NCBI RefSeq assembly: GCF_043643765.1
Contig: NZ_JBHZSP010000001.1
Coordinates: forward strand, 1 to 64,000
Length of the DNA stretch: 64,000 nt
Origin: Marinomonas posidonica_A
Lineage (GTDB): Bacteria > Pseudomonadota > Gammaproteobacteria > Pseudomonadales > Marinomonadaceae
Direction of reading: 5' to 3'
The position numbers and the translations under genes were made by a program. Each line of letters opens with the position of its first letter. Positions within the stretch are counted from its first letter, which is position 1. The notes under the pieces were generated by a model. That model did no database searches, was not told the DNA's origin, and saw only the letters and a list, made by a program, of their open reading frames with translations. Of the stretch, positions 17,149 through 26,486 are shown piece by piece.

Positions 17149-18368
17149 TCCTCGTCCTCTTCAGGTTCGGGTTCGGTAAGTTCAATCAGTCCTTGCTGAC
17201 CAATTAGGAAACGAACAAGAGGTTCTAGATCCTCATGTTGAGATAAGTCTAACCCAGAAAAATCAAATTCGCTCTGATCGCAAATCGCTTGAACAAACGT
17301 GGTTAATGTTTGATCCACCATGATGTGTTCGCCATTGCAAAACACCTTAATGCCATCAGTCGTATTGGCTTGTCGATAATAGCAAATACGAGCATCGCCA
17401 GGGCGGATAAAGGTCTTTCCTTGTTTGGCGGAAAAGAAGGCTTGGTCTTGTTCGACTTGATTCAATGGAGATAAATATTCAGGGTATTTGCTTTCGCTCA
17501 TGGTGTCGCCGAGCCATTCAGCCAAGAGATCGGGTTGTTGTAATAAGCGGCTTAACTCATTCTGTAAGTAGAGAATATCGTCATGATGAATTTCCGCACT
17601 GTGTTCTCTTTGCTCTGGTTCAGGAGCGGCAAAACGGTTTTTCTCATTGATGCTTTCGCAGAGTTTATCGCGTACGCCCGTTAGAGCTTCTTGAAGGCTA
17701 GGTGCTCTAAAACCAATGGAGTAGGTCATGCAGTCATCATCAAGTGCTCGACCATTATGGGCAAAGTTGGGCGGCAAATACAAAATGTCGCCAGCCTCTA
17801 ATGTCCAATCCATCTCAGGATCAGCTTGAAAGTTGTCTAAGATGTGTAAGTCAATATTGGCCAAAGCTGAGTCTTGATAACTGTCAGGCCCTAAAACTTG
17901 CCAGCGGCGTTTACCGGCTACTTGTACAAGAAAGACATCGTATTGATCGTAATGTGGTCCAACGCTACCGCCTTCAGTGGCGTAGCTGACCATGACATCG
18001 TCTAATCGCCAGCTCGGTAAAAACTGGAATTGCTCTTTTAGAGCTTGGATCTCTGGCACCCAATGGTCAACCGCTTGCACCAGTAAAGTCCATTCTTTCT
18101 CCGGTAACTGAGTAAAGTGTTCTTCATCAAATGGGCCTTGCTGTAATGCCCAGGGGCGATCACCATGCTCAATGACAATACGTGACTCCACTTCTTCTTC
18201 CATGGCCATGCCAGCCAGTTCATTGGCGTCCAGTGGTGGCGTGAAATCTGCGAGACCAGCACGAATCAGCAGAGGTCTTTTCTGCCAATATTCGGTGATA
18301 AAAGTGTGCGCTGTCATGCCACCCAAAATAGACAATGGAGAATGAAGGTCAATCATATTGTTGCTCAT
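17145..18368 (-). CDS. roxA: Ribosomal protein L16 arginine hydroxylase (JmjC, 2-oxoglutarate dioxygenase)
   Basis: 407 residues, a little longer than Escherichia coli YcfD (about 373). The cupin/JmjC iron site is visible as HYDQYDVFLVQVAGKRRWQV (His and Asp, ~138) and the distal His in PPNFAHNGRALDDDCMTYSI (~205). FLPSWRLDDVMVSYA is also family-typical. Known members hydroxylate an arginine of L16 using Fe(II), O2 and 2-oxoglutarate. It is the first gene of a two-gene unit with the GNAT gene. A symmetric AT-rich site sits just upstream. Confidence 0.9.
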   Translation of the reverse strand: MSNNMIDLHSPLSILGGMTAHTFITEYWQKRPLLIRAGLADFTPPLDANELAGMAMEEEVESRIVIEHGDRPWALQQGPFDEEHFTQLPEKEWTLLVQAVDHWVPEIQALKEQFQFLPSWRLDDVMVSYATEGGSVGPHYDQYDVFLVQVAGKRRWQVLGPDSYQDSALANIDLHILDNFQADPEMDWTLEAGDILYLPPNFAHNGRALDDDCMTYSIGFRAPSLQEALTGVRDKLCESINEKNRFAAPEPEQREHSAEIHHDDILYLQNELSRLLQQPDLLAEWLGDTMSESKYPEYLSPLNQVEQDQAFFSAKQGKTFIRPGDARICYYRQANTTDGIKVFCNGEHIMVDQTLTTFVQAICDQSEFDFSGLDLSQHEDLEPLVRFLIGQQGLIELTEPEPEEDEE

Positions 18369-18377
18369 TAGAATGAA

Positions 18378-18393
18378 TAATAATCTATTATTA
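18378..18393 (-). promoter_or_regulatory. Perfect AT-rich palindrome in the roxA promoter
   Basis: TAATAAT-CT-ATTATTA, 7-bp arms, 10 bases upstream of the roxA ATG and downstream of the purB terminator. It could be an operator or only a low-complexity stretch. Confidence 0.3.
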
Positions 18394-18398
18394 GAGAC

Positions 18399-18427
18399 AA
18401 AAAAGAGCCGATAAATCGGCCCTTTTT
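18399..18427 (-). terminator. Rho-independent terminator of purB
   Basis: On the minus strand GCCGAT-TT-ATCGGC flanked by GGG/CTC and followed by T6; 23 bases after the purB stop. Confidence 0.8.
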
Positions 18428-18449
18428 CTCTTAACTCAACGTCATTTCC

Positions 18450-19823
18450 CTAGCCGCGAATAGCTTTGGCTTGAGCGACAGCATTACCAATGTAAGTACT
18501 TGGTGTAAGTGCTTTGAGTTCACTTTTTGCTTGTTCTGGAAGTGCCAGAGTATCAACGAACGCTTCGATTGTAGCTTGGTCAATTGTACGGCCACGAGTC
18601 AGCTCTTTTAGTTTTTCATAAGGTGACTCGATACCGTAACGGCGCATCACTGTTTGGATTGGCTCGGCCAATACTTCCCATGCGGCATCTAGGTCTTGCT
18701 CTAGGCGAGGCGCATTGATTTCTAGCTTGCTAATGCCTTTTAACGTCGCTTGGTAAGCGATTAAGCTGTGTGCTAAACCGACGCCAAGATTACGCAATAC
18801 TGTCGAGTCGGTTAGGTCGCGTTGCCAACGAGAAATTGGCAGTTTAGCGCTCAAATGATTCAAGATGGCATTGGCAATGCCCAAGTTGCCTTCTGAGTTT
18901 TCGAAGTCAATTGGGTTAACTTTGTGTGGCATGGTTGAAGAGCCAATTTCACCTGCAATGGTTTTTTGCTTGAAGAACCCCATGGAAATATAACCCCAAA
19001 CATCGCGATCAAAGTCGATCAAGATGGTATTGAAACGGCTAATAGCATCGTACAGCTCGGCGATGTAATCATGTGGTTCGATCTGAGTTGTGTAAGGGTT
19101 CCAAGACAATCCCAAAGAGGTCACAAAGGCTTCTGCATGCGCTTGCCAATCTACGTCAGGGTAAGCTGAAAGGTGGGCGTTGTAGTTACCAACTGCACCA
19201 TTGATTTTACCTAAAAATTCCACTTGCTCGATTTGTTTCAACTGACGGCTTAGACGTGCCGCCACGTTGGCCATTTCTTTACCTACTGTGGAAGGCGAAG
19301 CGGTTTGTCCATGAGTACGAGACAACATAGGTTGTTCTGCGTGCTCAATCGCCAAGTTTTCAATGGCTGTGATGACGTTTTTCAGTTCTGGAGTAATGCC
19401 TTCCTCCAAAGCTTCACGCAACATCAAGGCATGAGACAAGTTATTGATGTCTTCTGAGGTACAAGCAAAGTGAACAAATTCAGAAATGGCCGCTAGTTCA
19501 CTGTTGTCAGCCATTTTGTTTTTGATGAAGTATTCAACCGCTTTGACATCGTGGTTCGTGGTTTTCTCAATGTCTTTGATTGCTTGAGCGTCTGCTTCGC
19601 TGAAGTTGTCAGCCAATTGATCTAGCAAGGTGCTTGCTTCATCACTCAGTGCTGGTACTTCAATAATTTGTGGGTGTTTGGCAAGAGCTTGTAGCCAGCG
19701 AACTTCAACAATGACTCGCATACGCAGTAAACCGTACTCGCTGACTGAGCGACGCAGTACGTTGGTTTTCGATCCGTAACGACCGTCGATAGGGGAAATC
19801 GCATTTAAGCTAGTTAATTCCAT
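18450..19823 (-). CDS. purB: Adenylosuccinate lyase
   Basis: 457 residues, the standard length of the Escherichia coli type. It acts twice in purine synthesis, splitting fumarate from SAICAR and from adenylosuccinate. The fumarase-superfamily signature GSSTMPHKVNPIDFE is at ~295-309, and SRTHGQTASPSTVGKE (~170) carries a catalytic histidine. It starts MELTSLNAISPIDGRYGSK. In many gammaproteobacteria it lies near hflD and mnmA, as here, though icd is inserted. Confidence 0.95.
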   Translation of the reverse strand: MELTSLNAISPIDGRYGSKTNVLRRSVSEYGLLRMRVIVEVRWLQALAKHPQIIEVPALSDEASTLLDQLADNFSEADAQAIKDIEKTTNHDVKAVEYFIKNKMADNSELAAISEFVHFACTSEDINNLSHALMLREALEEGITPELKNVITAIENLAIEHAEQPMLSRTHGQTASPSTVGKEMANVAARLSRQLKQIEQVEFLGKINGAVGNYNAHLSAYPDVDWQAHAEAFVTSLGLSWNPYTTQIEPHDYIAELYDAISRFNTILIDFDRDVWGYISMGFFKQKTIAGEIGSSTMPHKVNPIDFENSEGNLGIANAILNHLSAKLPISRWQRDLTDSTVLRNLGVGLAHSLIAYQATLKGISKLEINAPRLEQDLDAAWEVLAEPIQTVMRRYGIESPYEKLKELTRGRTIDQATIEAFVDTLALPEQAKSELKALTPSTYIGNAVAQAKAIRG

Positions 19824-19913
19824 TGAGATAACGCCTCGAACATGGTTTTCAGGGAGCGGCTATTATAGGCAAAAGCAAGATGGTAATACAGGGATATGAG
19901 GTGAGGTTAGGCA

Positions 19914-19953
19914 TAAAAAAAGCCCTGTATTGTCATTTCGACAATGCAGGGCT
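19914..19953 (-). terminator. Rho-independent terminator of icd
   Basis: On the minus strand AGCCCTGCATTGTC-GAAAT-GACAATACAGGGCT followed by T7; a 14-bp stem with one G-T pair, 25 bases after the icd stop. Confidence 0.9.
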
Positions 19954-19977
19954 TGGTATTACGCGGTTAGCGAAAAC

Positions 19978-22197
19978 TTATAGTGACGCCAACACTTGAT
20001 TGAAGGTTGCACTCGGACGCATGATCTTAGCAACTTCGTCTAAGTTCATGTGGTAGTAACCAGACAAGTTCGCTGGTTTACCTTGTACTTCCGCCAATTC
20101 CGCAACAATTTTCGCTTCATTGTCTGTTAGCTGTTTTGCTAATGAAGCGAATTTCGCAGCCAAAGCAGCATCGTCTGTTTGTGCTGCCAATTCTTGTGCC
20201 CAGTACATGGCCAGATAGAAGTGGCTACCACGGTTGTCGATTTCGCCTGTTTTACGAGAAGGTGACTTGTTAGTGTCTAGCAATTTACCGGTTGCTTTGT
20301 CTAGGCAGCTAGCCAAGATTTTTGCTTTTTCATTGTTGTGCTTGATACCAAGCTCTTCAAATGAAACAGCGACCGCCAAAAATTCACCTAGAGAATCCCA
20401 ACGTAAGTGGTTTTCTTCCATTAATTGTTGAACGTGTTTTGGTGCCGAACCACCCGCGCCTGTTTCATACATGCCGCCGCCATTTAGCATTGGTACGATA
20501 GACAACATTTTCGCAGAGGTACCCAATTCCATGATTGGGAACAAATCAGTTAGGTAATCACGCAATACGTTACCGGTGACAGAAATGGTATCTAGGCCTC
20601 GTACAATGCGTTCCATAGAGAAACGGATTGCTTCGTTGTAAGGCATGATGCGAATGTCTAGACCTTCAAGATCGTGTTCTTGCAGGTATGTCTCAACTTT
20701 TTTACGTAATTGTGCATCGTGAGCGCGTTCTTCTTCTAGCCAGAAGACGGCTGGTGTATTTGATTGACGGGCACGCGTCACACCTAATTTCACCCAGTCA
20801 CGGATTGGAGCGTCTTTGGTTTGACAAGCACGCCAAATATCACCTTGTTCAACGTCATGTTGCATCAACACATTGCCTTGCTCATCAACAACGCGCATGG
20901 TGCCGTTTGCTGGCAATTCAAATGTCTTATCGTGTGAACCGTATTCTTCTGCTTTTTGCGCCATCAAACCAACGTTTGGCACAGTCCCCATGGTGACTGG
21001 ATCAAATGCACCGTTGGTCTTACAGAAGTTAATCACTTCTTGGTAAATGCGCGCGTAAGTACTTTCTGGCATGACTGCTTTCGCGTCGTGAGCTTTGCCG
21101 TCACGGCCCCACATTTTACCAGAGTTACGGATCATCGCAGGCATAGAAGCATCGACGATGACGTCACTTGGTACGTGAAGGTTGGTAATGCCTTTATCTG
21201 AATCCACCATTGCAAGCTCTGGACGTGAGTTGTAGACGTCTTGGATCGCTTGTTTGATTTCTTCTTGTTGTGCTTCTGGAAGTGTTTTGATTTTGTCGTA
21301 AACACTGCCTAGACCGTTATTTGGGTTAACACCGATTTCTTTGAAAAGTTCACCGTATTTTTCAAATACGTCTTTGTAGAAAACCGTTACAGCATGGCCA
21401 AATACGATTGGGTGAGACACCTTCATCATGGTCGCTTTTACGTGAAGAGACCACATGATGTCGTTTTCTTTGGCATCTTGTAGAGTGTCTTCAAAGAAAG
21501 CGCGTAGTTTCTTGCTGCTCATGTTCATGCTGTCTAGGACTTCGCCAGCAATCAAAGGCAGAGTTTTCTTCACTTCAACGGAACCGTCTTGACCAACGAA
21601 TTCGATGCGAACTGTTTGGTCTTTTTCCATGGTGATGGATTGTTCAGAAGAGAAGAAGTCGCCGCCACGCATATAATCAGCGTGAGAGGTAGAGGTTTTT
21701 TTCCATTTGCCCATTGAATGAGGGTTTTTTCGAGCAAAACCTTTTACAGCGGCAGGTGCACGACGGTCTGAGTTACCTTGACGAAGGACTGGGTTAACGG
21801 CACTACCAAGTACTTTTGCGTAACGTGCTTGTGCGTCTTTTTCAGCGTCAGTGGTTGGGTTTTCTGGGTATTCAGGAAGGTCGTAACCTTGCGCGTTTAA
21901 CTCTTTAATTGCCGCGTTTAGCTGAGGCAGAGAAGCACTGATGTTAGGCAACTTCACGATGTTCGCTTCTGGAGAGGCTGTTAGTTCACCTAAAAACTTA
22001 AGGCCATCTGGAGCTTGTTTGTCAGCCGGTAACGTGTCAGAAAAAGAAGCGATGATACGGCTTGCTAAAGAGATATCGGTTAATTCTAGCTCGATGTCTG
22101 CTTCTTTTGCGAAAGTGCCAAAAATTGGCAGCAAAGACGATGTTGCTAATGCTGGTGCTTCATCGGTCAACGTGTAGTAGATGGTTTGTTTCGACAT
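19978..22197 (-). CDS. icd: NADP-dependent isocitrate dehydrogenase, monomeric type
   Basis: 739 residues, the size of the monomeric (IDH-II) class, not the ~415-residue dimeric form. It converts isocitrate to 2-oxoglutarate and CO2 with NADP in the TCA cycle. Recognisable stretches include NPVLRQGNSDRRAPAAVKGF (~135), KATMMKVSHPIVFGHAV (~255), GNVLRDYLTDLFPIMELG and GSAPKHVQQLMEENHLRWDS. Monocistronic with its own terminator. Confidence 0.95.
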   Translation of the reverse strand: MSKQTIYYTLTDEAPALATSSLLPIFGTFAKEADIELELTDISLASRIIASFSDTLPADKQAPDGLKFLGELTASPEANIVKLPNISASLPQLNAAIKELNAQGYDLPEYPENPTTDAEKDAQARYAKVLGSAVNPVLRQGNSDRRAPAAVKGFARKNPHSMGKWKKTSTSHADYMRGGDFFSSEQSITMEKDQTVRIEFVGQDGSVEVKKTLPLIAGEVLDSMNMSSKKLRAFFEDTLQDAKENDIMWSLHVKATMMKVSHPIVFGHAVTVFYKDVFEKYGELFKEIGVNPNNGLGSVYDKIKTLPEAQQEEIKQAIQDVYNSRPELAMVDSDKGITNLHVPSDVIVDASMPAMIRNSGKMWGRDGKAHDAKAVMPESTYARIYQEVINFCKTNGAFDPVTMGTVPNVGLMAQKAEEYGSHDKTFELPANGTMRVVDEQGNVLMQHDVEQGDIWRACQTKDAPIRDWVKLGVTRARQSNTPAVFWLEEERAHDAQLRKKVETYLQEHDLEGLDIRIMPYNEAIRFSMERIVRGLDTISVTGNVLRDYLTDLFPIMELGTSAKMLSIVPMLNGGGMYETGAGGSAPKHVQQLMEENHLRWDSLGEFLAVAVSFEELGIKHNNEKAKILASCLDKATGKLLDTNKSPSRKTGEIDNRGSHFYLAMYWAQELAAQTDDAALAAKFASLAKQLTDNEAKIVAELAEVQGKPANLSGYYHMNLDEVAKIMRPSATFNQVLASL

Positions 22198-22388
22198 GTA
22201 ATTCCCCTAACATTTCAGGCGTTATGCCCATTGGATCGAAGATGACTTTTAGCCGCCATTCCTAATTTTAACAAAACTGAGATGGTTAAAATTTTGTCCG
22301 ACATACTAACGAAAAAACGCATTCAGAGATATCGGTTGCAAACTATACTCGTAATTAACGCAAGTTATTCTTGTGTATTTTTGCGCAT

Positions 22389-22414
22389 TAAAAAAGGTCT
22401 CTGCGACCTTTTTT
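22389..22414 (-). terminator. Rho-independent terminator of hflD
   Basis: AAAAAGGTC-TCTGC-GACCTTTTTT read leftward; 9-bp stem with T-run, directly after the hflD stop. Confidence 0.85.
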
Positions 22415-22419
22415 AATCA

Positions 22420-23049
22420 TTAACTGCGTGAATCTAATGTGTTTAACAGAGCTTTTCGTTTAAAAATAAGGTGCCAGCGTTTACCACCTAATTGACGCCA
22501 TAACATCGCAGCTCTGACGCCAGCCATCAAGATAGCACGAACTTGGTTGGCAACGTGGGCCTGCTGTAAAAAACGACTGTCGCCATGCACTTGAATTCGA
22601 AATGGCAATTTACTGAGAGTATCTTGATACATGCCTGAGATCGAGGCCATGATGTTTTCGTGCAACACCGAATCATAATGCTCTTTTTTACCCGCGATCT
22701 GAGTGATTTGCTGACCAATTTGGGACAACATCTCAGGGTGCTTTGCCAATTTACTTTCAAGATGAATCAAACTCAGAGTGTATCTTAAAGTATCTGGGTT
22801 CACGCTGTTACGATCTTTACCAAGCGCTTGCCTAGTAATCTTGCGACCGATCGCTAGGTTGCTCTGACAATCCCACTGACCACCATAGATGTCTTCCGTT
22901 TGATCTGCATTGAGAATCAACACACTGTCGATTAGGGGTTGCAGATAGGTCTTATCTACTTGACCTGTCTTAGCTAGATTAGCGACCAACTCCGCAGCTT
23001 GGAAAACGGCAGATAGGGCAATGGTTTGCTCTTTTTCTCTGTTACTCAC
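22420..23049 (-). CDS. hflD: High-frequency lysogenization protein HflD homologue
   Basis: 209 residues, near the family length (~213). The start REKEQTIALSAVFQAAELVANLAK and GGQWDCQSNLAIGRKITRQ are typical of HflD (formerly YcfC), a peripheral membrane protein. In Escherichia coli it sits between mnmA and purB and binds lambda CII; its host function is unclear. It follows mnmA by 66 bases on the same strand. Confidence 0.9.
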   Translation of the reverse strand: MSNREKEQTIALSAVFQAAELVANLAKTGQVDKTYLQPLIDSVLILNADQTEDIYGGQWDCQSNLAIGRKITRQALGKDRNSVNPDTLRYTLSLIHLESKLAKHPEMLSQIGQQITQIAGKKEHYDSVLHENIMASISGMYQDTLSKLPFRIQVHGDSRFLQQAHVANQVRAILMAGVRAAMLWRQLGGKRWHLIFKRKALLNTLDSRS

Positions 23050-23115
23050 GTTATCTACTCTTTTTCTATTTTGCGTGTAATCCGGTAATGAAATTAAGGC
23101 GTTTTGGGCTCAGGA

Positions 23116-24237
23116 TTATTTATTAAAAGCAATGTTAATGATACCGCCGCCTAAGCAGACATCATCTAGATAAAATACCACGGACTGGCCAGGGGTAATG
23201 GCTCTTTGTGGTTCTTTAAACGACACTTCTATACGGCCGTCGGCTAATTCGTTAAGCGTACATTCTTGGTCTGGCTGGCGATAACGGCACTTTGCTTTAC
23301 AGGTCAGTGGGAAACTTGGTTTTTCACGCGCTACCCAATCAAAGTTATCGGCAATTAAATGAGTTTTAAAAAGTGACTCATGCTGGCCACCTTGAGTCAC
23401 CATAAGCACATTGCGCTCTAAATCCTTTTCCACTACATACCAAGGGTCATCCGAGTAGTTTGCTAAACCACCAATTCCCAAACCTTGACGCTGACCAATT
23501 GTGTGGTACATCAAACCGTGGTGGCGGCCAATTTTATCGCCCTCAAGTGTTTCGATGTCGCCAGGTTGGGCGGGCAAATATTGTTCAAGAAAGTCTTTGA
23601 AGCGACGTTCGCCGATGAAGCAAATGCCAGTGCTGTCTTTTTTGTTGTGGGTGATTAGGTCGTGTTCTTCTGCTAAACGACGTACTTCTGGTTTTTCTAA
23701 TTCGCCTACTGGAAAAAGAGACTTAGCAATTTCGTCTTTTCCTACCGCGTGCAAAAAATAGCTTTGATCTTTGTTGTTGTCTAAACCTTTGAGCAAGATT
23801 GGCTCGCCATTTTGCTCTCCGCGACGAACATAATGACCTGTGGCGATGAAATCAGCGCCCAAAGCGACAGCGTATTCAAGGAAGGCTTTGAATTTGATTT
23901 CTTTGTTGCACAAGATGTCTGGGTTAGGCGTTCGGCCTGCTTTGTATTCGGCCAAGAAGTGTTCAAAGACATTGTCCCAGTACTCAGCAGCAAAGTTGGC
24001 AGTATGAAGTTTGATGCCTAATTTATCGCAGACGGCTTGAGCGTCGGCTAAATCTTCTTTGGCGGTGCAGTATTCTGTGCCGTCATCTTCATCCCAGTTC
24101 TTCATGAACAGGCCTTCAACCTGATAACCCTGCTGCATTAAGATTAAAGCCGATACAGAGGAGTCAACACCGCCTGACATACCGACGATGACTTTTTTGG
24201 CGCTGTTTGCGTTGTTCGCAAGGGAGCTGTCGTTCAT
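23116..24237 (-). CDS. mnmA: tRNA-specific 2-thiouridylase
   Basis: 373 residues from the ATG at 24237; an upstream in-frame ATG at 24282 would add 15 residues but lacks a ribosome site. It puts sulfur on U34 of Lys, Glu and Gln tRNAs with ATP. The PP-loop is VIVGMSGGVDSSVSALIL; the catalytic cysteines are in TPNPDILCNKEIKF and STGICFIGERRF. Its sulfur arrives through TusA-BCD-E, and tusBCDE lie later in this window. Linked to hflD downstream. Confidence 0.92.
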   Translation of the reverse strand: MNDSSLANNANSAKKVIVGMSGGVDSSVSALILMQQGYQVEGLFMKNWDEDDGTEYCTAKEDLADAQAVCDKLGIKLHTANFAAEYWDNVFEHFLAEYKAGRTPNPDILCNKEIKFKAFLEYAVALGADFIATGHYVRRGEQNGEPILLKGLDNNKDQSYFLHAVGKDEIAKSLFPVGELEKPEVRRLAEEHDLITHNKKDSTGICFIGERRFKDFLEQYLPAQPGDIETLEGDKIGRHHGLMYHTIGQRQGLGIGGLANYSDDPWYVVEKDLERNVLMVTQGGQHESLFKTHLIADNFDWVAREKPSFPLTCKAKCRYRQPDQECTLNELADGRIEVSFKEPQRAITPGQSVVFYLDDVCLGGGIINIAFNK

Positions 24238-24360
24238 TCTTTCTCTATTCTCATTTTTAGAGAGGCTAAGCCTCAAATACATTTATTGGCCAGAATTGTA
24301 CCATTTTCATTTCCATGGATGCGAATGGCGCAAAGATATTGACGGCTTATTCCTATCTTT

Positions 24361-24831
24361 TTAACTATTTGCTGGCGTTAAAAATTGCTTGGATAAAAAG
24401 GTTAAAGGCAATGTGGGGTTGTTTTGTGCATCTTCAATACAGGCATTAATGAGAGGGCTGCGATGTGGAAAGTTTTGTATCTCTTCCCAGCTAAGCCAGT
24501 GTGATGAGATAATGTCGTCGTCCAATTGATCACTGATGTGTTGGACAGGGCGGCATAAGATGCACAGTCGATGATAAGTGTCAGCGCCTTCGTAAGGCGT
24601 AAATGCATATAATCCGACTAGGCCAATCGGCTCTACTAGCCAGCCAGATTCTTCTTGTGTTTCACGGATCACCGCTTGTAACACATCCTCGTTATTTTCG
24701 ACGTGCCCGGCTGGTTGATTCAGAACGATTTGATTGTCTTGCCACTCTTTTACCATGAGGTACTTTTGGTCTTTCTGAACGAGGGCCGCGACGGTTAGGT
24801 GTGGTAGCCTGTTTCTTTCTTTGTTGTTCAA
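24361..24831 (-). CDS. nudJ: Nudix hydrolase, NudJ-like phosphatase
   Basis: 156 residues. The Nudix box spans ~41-63: GHVENNEDVLQAVIRETQEE then SGW, with every consensus position (GX5EX7REUXEEXGU). The preceding LNQPAGH is typical of NudJ, which acts on thiamine pyrophosphates and nucleoside triphosphates. The first 47 codons lie inside the 3' end of rluE in another frame. The Nudix fold starts at about residue 11, so the start cannot be moved past the overlap. Confidence 0.85.
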   Translation of the reverse strand: MNNKERNRLPHLTVAALVQKDQKYLMVKEWQDNQIVLNQPAGHVENNEDVLQAVIRETQEESGWLVEPIGLVGLYAFTPYEGADTYHRLCILCRPVQHISDQLDDDIISSHWLSWEEIQNFPHRSPLINACIEDAQNNPTLPLTFLSKQFLTPANS

Positions 24832-25402
24832 ACTGGTTAACCTCGTTTTGCAGTTCGCTCGTTGTGTCCGTGTATTGCCATTCTCCAGGAGCCAGACCCT
24901 CGAGTGTGTATGGGCCGATAGCGTAGCGAATTAATCTTAGGGTAGGGAATCCAACCGCTGCAGTCATACGTCGAACTTGGCGGTTTTTTCCTTCGTGTAT
25001 TTGCAGGCTAAGCCAGCTGGTTGGGATGTTTTTGCGCTCTCTTACCTGAGGGGTTCGAGGCCAAATATTAGGTGCCGTTATACGCTTAGCTTGAGCAGGT
25101 TTGGTGAGACCATCTTTTAGTTCAATGCCATGTCTTAGTTGTTCAAGTGCTTGGTCGGATATCTCTCCCTCAACTTGCACCCAATAGGTTTTAGGCATTT
25201 TGAATTTTGGCGATGCAATGAGATGTTGCAGCGGGCCTTGGTTGGTCAGTAATAATAAGCCTTCTGAATCATAGTCTAAGCGTCCCGCTGAGTAAAAATC
25301 GGGAGCGTCAATAAAACTGGATAGCGCCATTTTCTCGCCTTCAGAGGTAAATTGGCTTAATACTTGGAAGGGTTTATTAAATCTAATTAAGTGGCTTGGC
25401 AT
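24692..25402 (-). CDS. rluE: 23S rRNA pseudouridine(2457) synthase
   Basis: 236 residues; E. coli RluE is ~217. The catalytic aspartate is in SAGRLDYDSEGLLLLTNQG (~41). NRQVRRMTAAVGFPTLRLIR is the second RsuA/RluE-family motif. The catalytic core ends near residue 180; the last ~45 residues form a basic R/K/S-rich tail encoded wholly inside the nudJ overlap. The tail may be an RNA-binding extension or a by-product of the overlap. Confidence 0.88.
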   Translation of the reverse strand: MPSHLIRFNKPFQVLSQFTSEGEKMALSSFIDAPDFYSAGRLDYDSEGLLLLTNQGPLQHLIASPKFKMPKTYWVQVEGEISDQALEQLRHGIELKDGLTKPAQAKRITAPNIWPRTPQVRERKNIPTSWLSLQIHEGKNRQVRRMTAAVGFPTLRLIRYAIGPYTLEGLAPGEWQYTDTTSELQNEVNQFEQQRKKQATTPNRRGPRSERPKVPHGKRVARQSNRSESTSRARRK

Positions 25403-25447
25403 ATTTGACTAAAGATTCGCTTATGTCGGTGATTTAGAAGGCAAACG

Positions 25448-25483
25448 AAAATATCTTACTTCTATTGAAAGGAAGTAAGATAT
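25448..25483 (-). terminator. Long hairpin between cspD and rluE, probable cspD terminator
   Basis: ATATCTTACTTC / GAAGTAAGATAT, a perfect 12-bp inverted repeat with a 9-base loop (25451-25483). Read leftward it is followed by TTTTCGTTT, a weak T-run. It lies 44 bases after the cspD stop. Confidence 0.6.
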
Positions 25484-25526
25484 CAAAATCGGCCCCAGAT
25501 ATCGACGATGGAAATGGCAGCGTAGT

Positions 25527-25805
25527 TTAGGCGGGGTGAGCTTCCTTTTTGTGTTCTTCTTTTACACTCTCATTTTCTGGAGGCTTATTGTCCACGTCCA
25601 TTGAGATGGGGGTTATGTCAATTGCGTGCAAGCCGCGCTCTCCAGGCTCAACATCAAAGGTGACGGCCTGGCCTGCTTTTAAGGTTTTATACCCTTCAAC
25701 ATTAATGGCGGAATAATGAATAAATAAGTCTTCATTAAAATCCTCAGACACAATAAAGCCATAGCCTTTCGCATTGTTGAACCACTTTACGGATCCATGA
25801 TGCAT
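25527..25805 (-). CDS. cspD: Cold-shock-domain protein, CspD-like
   Basis: 92 residues. The cold-shock domain fills 1-68 with the nucleic-acid-binding motifs GSVKWFNNAKGYGFI and EDLFIHYSAI. The acidic/lysine-rich tail (69-92) is extra to the fold. It is divergent from clpS-clpA, the same setting as E. coli cspD, a replication-inhibiting single-strand binder of stationary phase. Identification rests on domain plus position. Confidence 0.85.
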   Translation of the reverse strand: MHHGSVKWFNNAKGYGFIVSEDFNEDLFIHYSAINVEGYKTLKAGQAVTFDVEPGERGLHAIDITPISMDVDNKPPENESVKEEHKKEAHPA

Positions 25806-26118
25806 GAGTCACTCCTTATCCACTCAAGATATTAAATCGATGTTAAAAATTGCGTCGGCATGCCTTAGGGCTCGAGCTTTTGGCTGCTTCAGCGTTATCT
25901 GTTTAGGGTAGAATGCTAAATAAGTGCAAACTGTTTTTTGTTAAACAGTGTTAAAATCAACCTCAATAAGCATTGATTGCACTTTTAGTTACCCTAATAA
26001 TGAGCGTAGAAGCCGTTTTGGGATTTGTAAAATCCAAGTGCGAATGTGTAGCGTAAATAAGTGGTAATGAGTCAAATTTGGCAAATTACGTGAAAAATTG
26101 TAGCCTCAGAGGCATAGA
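25806..26118. promoter_or_regulatory. Divergent cspD/clpS control region
   Basis: 313 bases without a gene. Nested inverted repeats are visible: AAGTGCAA (25922-25929) with TTGCACTT (25977-25984), enclosing CTGTTT (25931-25936) with AAACAG (25943-25948). No certain -35/-10 pair or CRP site was identified by eye. Confidence 0.35.
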
Positions 26119-26466
26119 ATGATTGTAAATCAGCAAATTAGGCTAACATCAGAAGATGAACAGCATGGTCATTCTGGTATAGCGATTGCGCCAGAAGAAA
26201 CAGAATTAAAACCACCGTCCATGTATCAGGTGGTGTTATTTAATGATGACTATACGCCAATGGATTTTGTCGTATTTGTATTGCAGCGTTTTTTTTCAAT
26301 GGATGGAGAGAAAGCTAATCAGGTAATGTTAGAAGTGCATACCAAGGGGAAAGGTGTTTGTGGCATTTATCCTTTTGATATTGCGGAAACGAAAGTGGCA
26401 ATGGTTCAACAGTTCGTAGAGCAAAACGAGCACCCCTTAATGTGCGACCTACAAAAGGTTGACTGA
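26119..26466 (+). CDS. clpS: ATP-dependent Clp protease adaptor ClpS
   Basis: 115 residues. It recognises N-degron substrates and delivers them to ClpAP. The core starts PPSMYQVVLFNDDYTPMDFV, with the pocket-forming NDDYTPM, and continues VMLEVHTKGKGVCGIYPFDI. The N-terminal ~35 residues are the flexible ClpA-engaging extension. It precedes clpA by 20 bases in the standard operon. The leucyl/phenylalanyl transferase Aat, which makes N-degrons, is encoded 3 kb away. Confidence 0.95.
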   Translation: MIVNQQIRLTSEDEQHGHSGIAIAPEETELKPPSMYQVVLFNDDYTPMDFVVFVLQRFFSMDGEKANQVMLEVHTKGKGVCGIYPFDIAETKVAMVQQFVEQNEHPLMCDLQKVD

Positions 26467-26486
26467 TTCAGAGAGAGGGAATAGCA

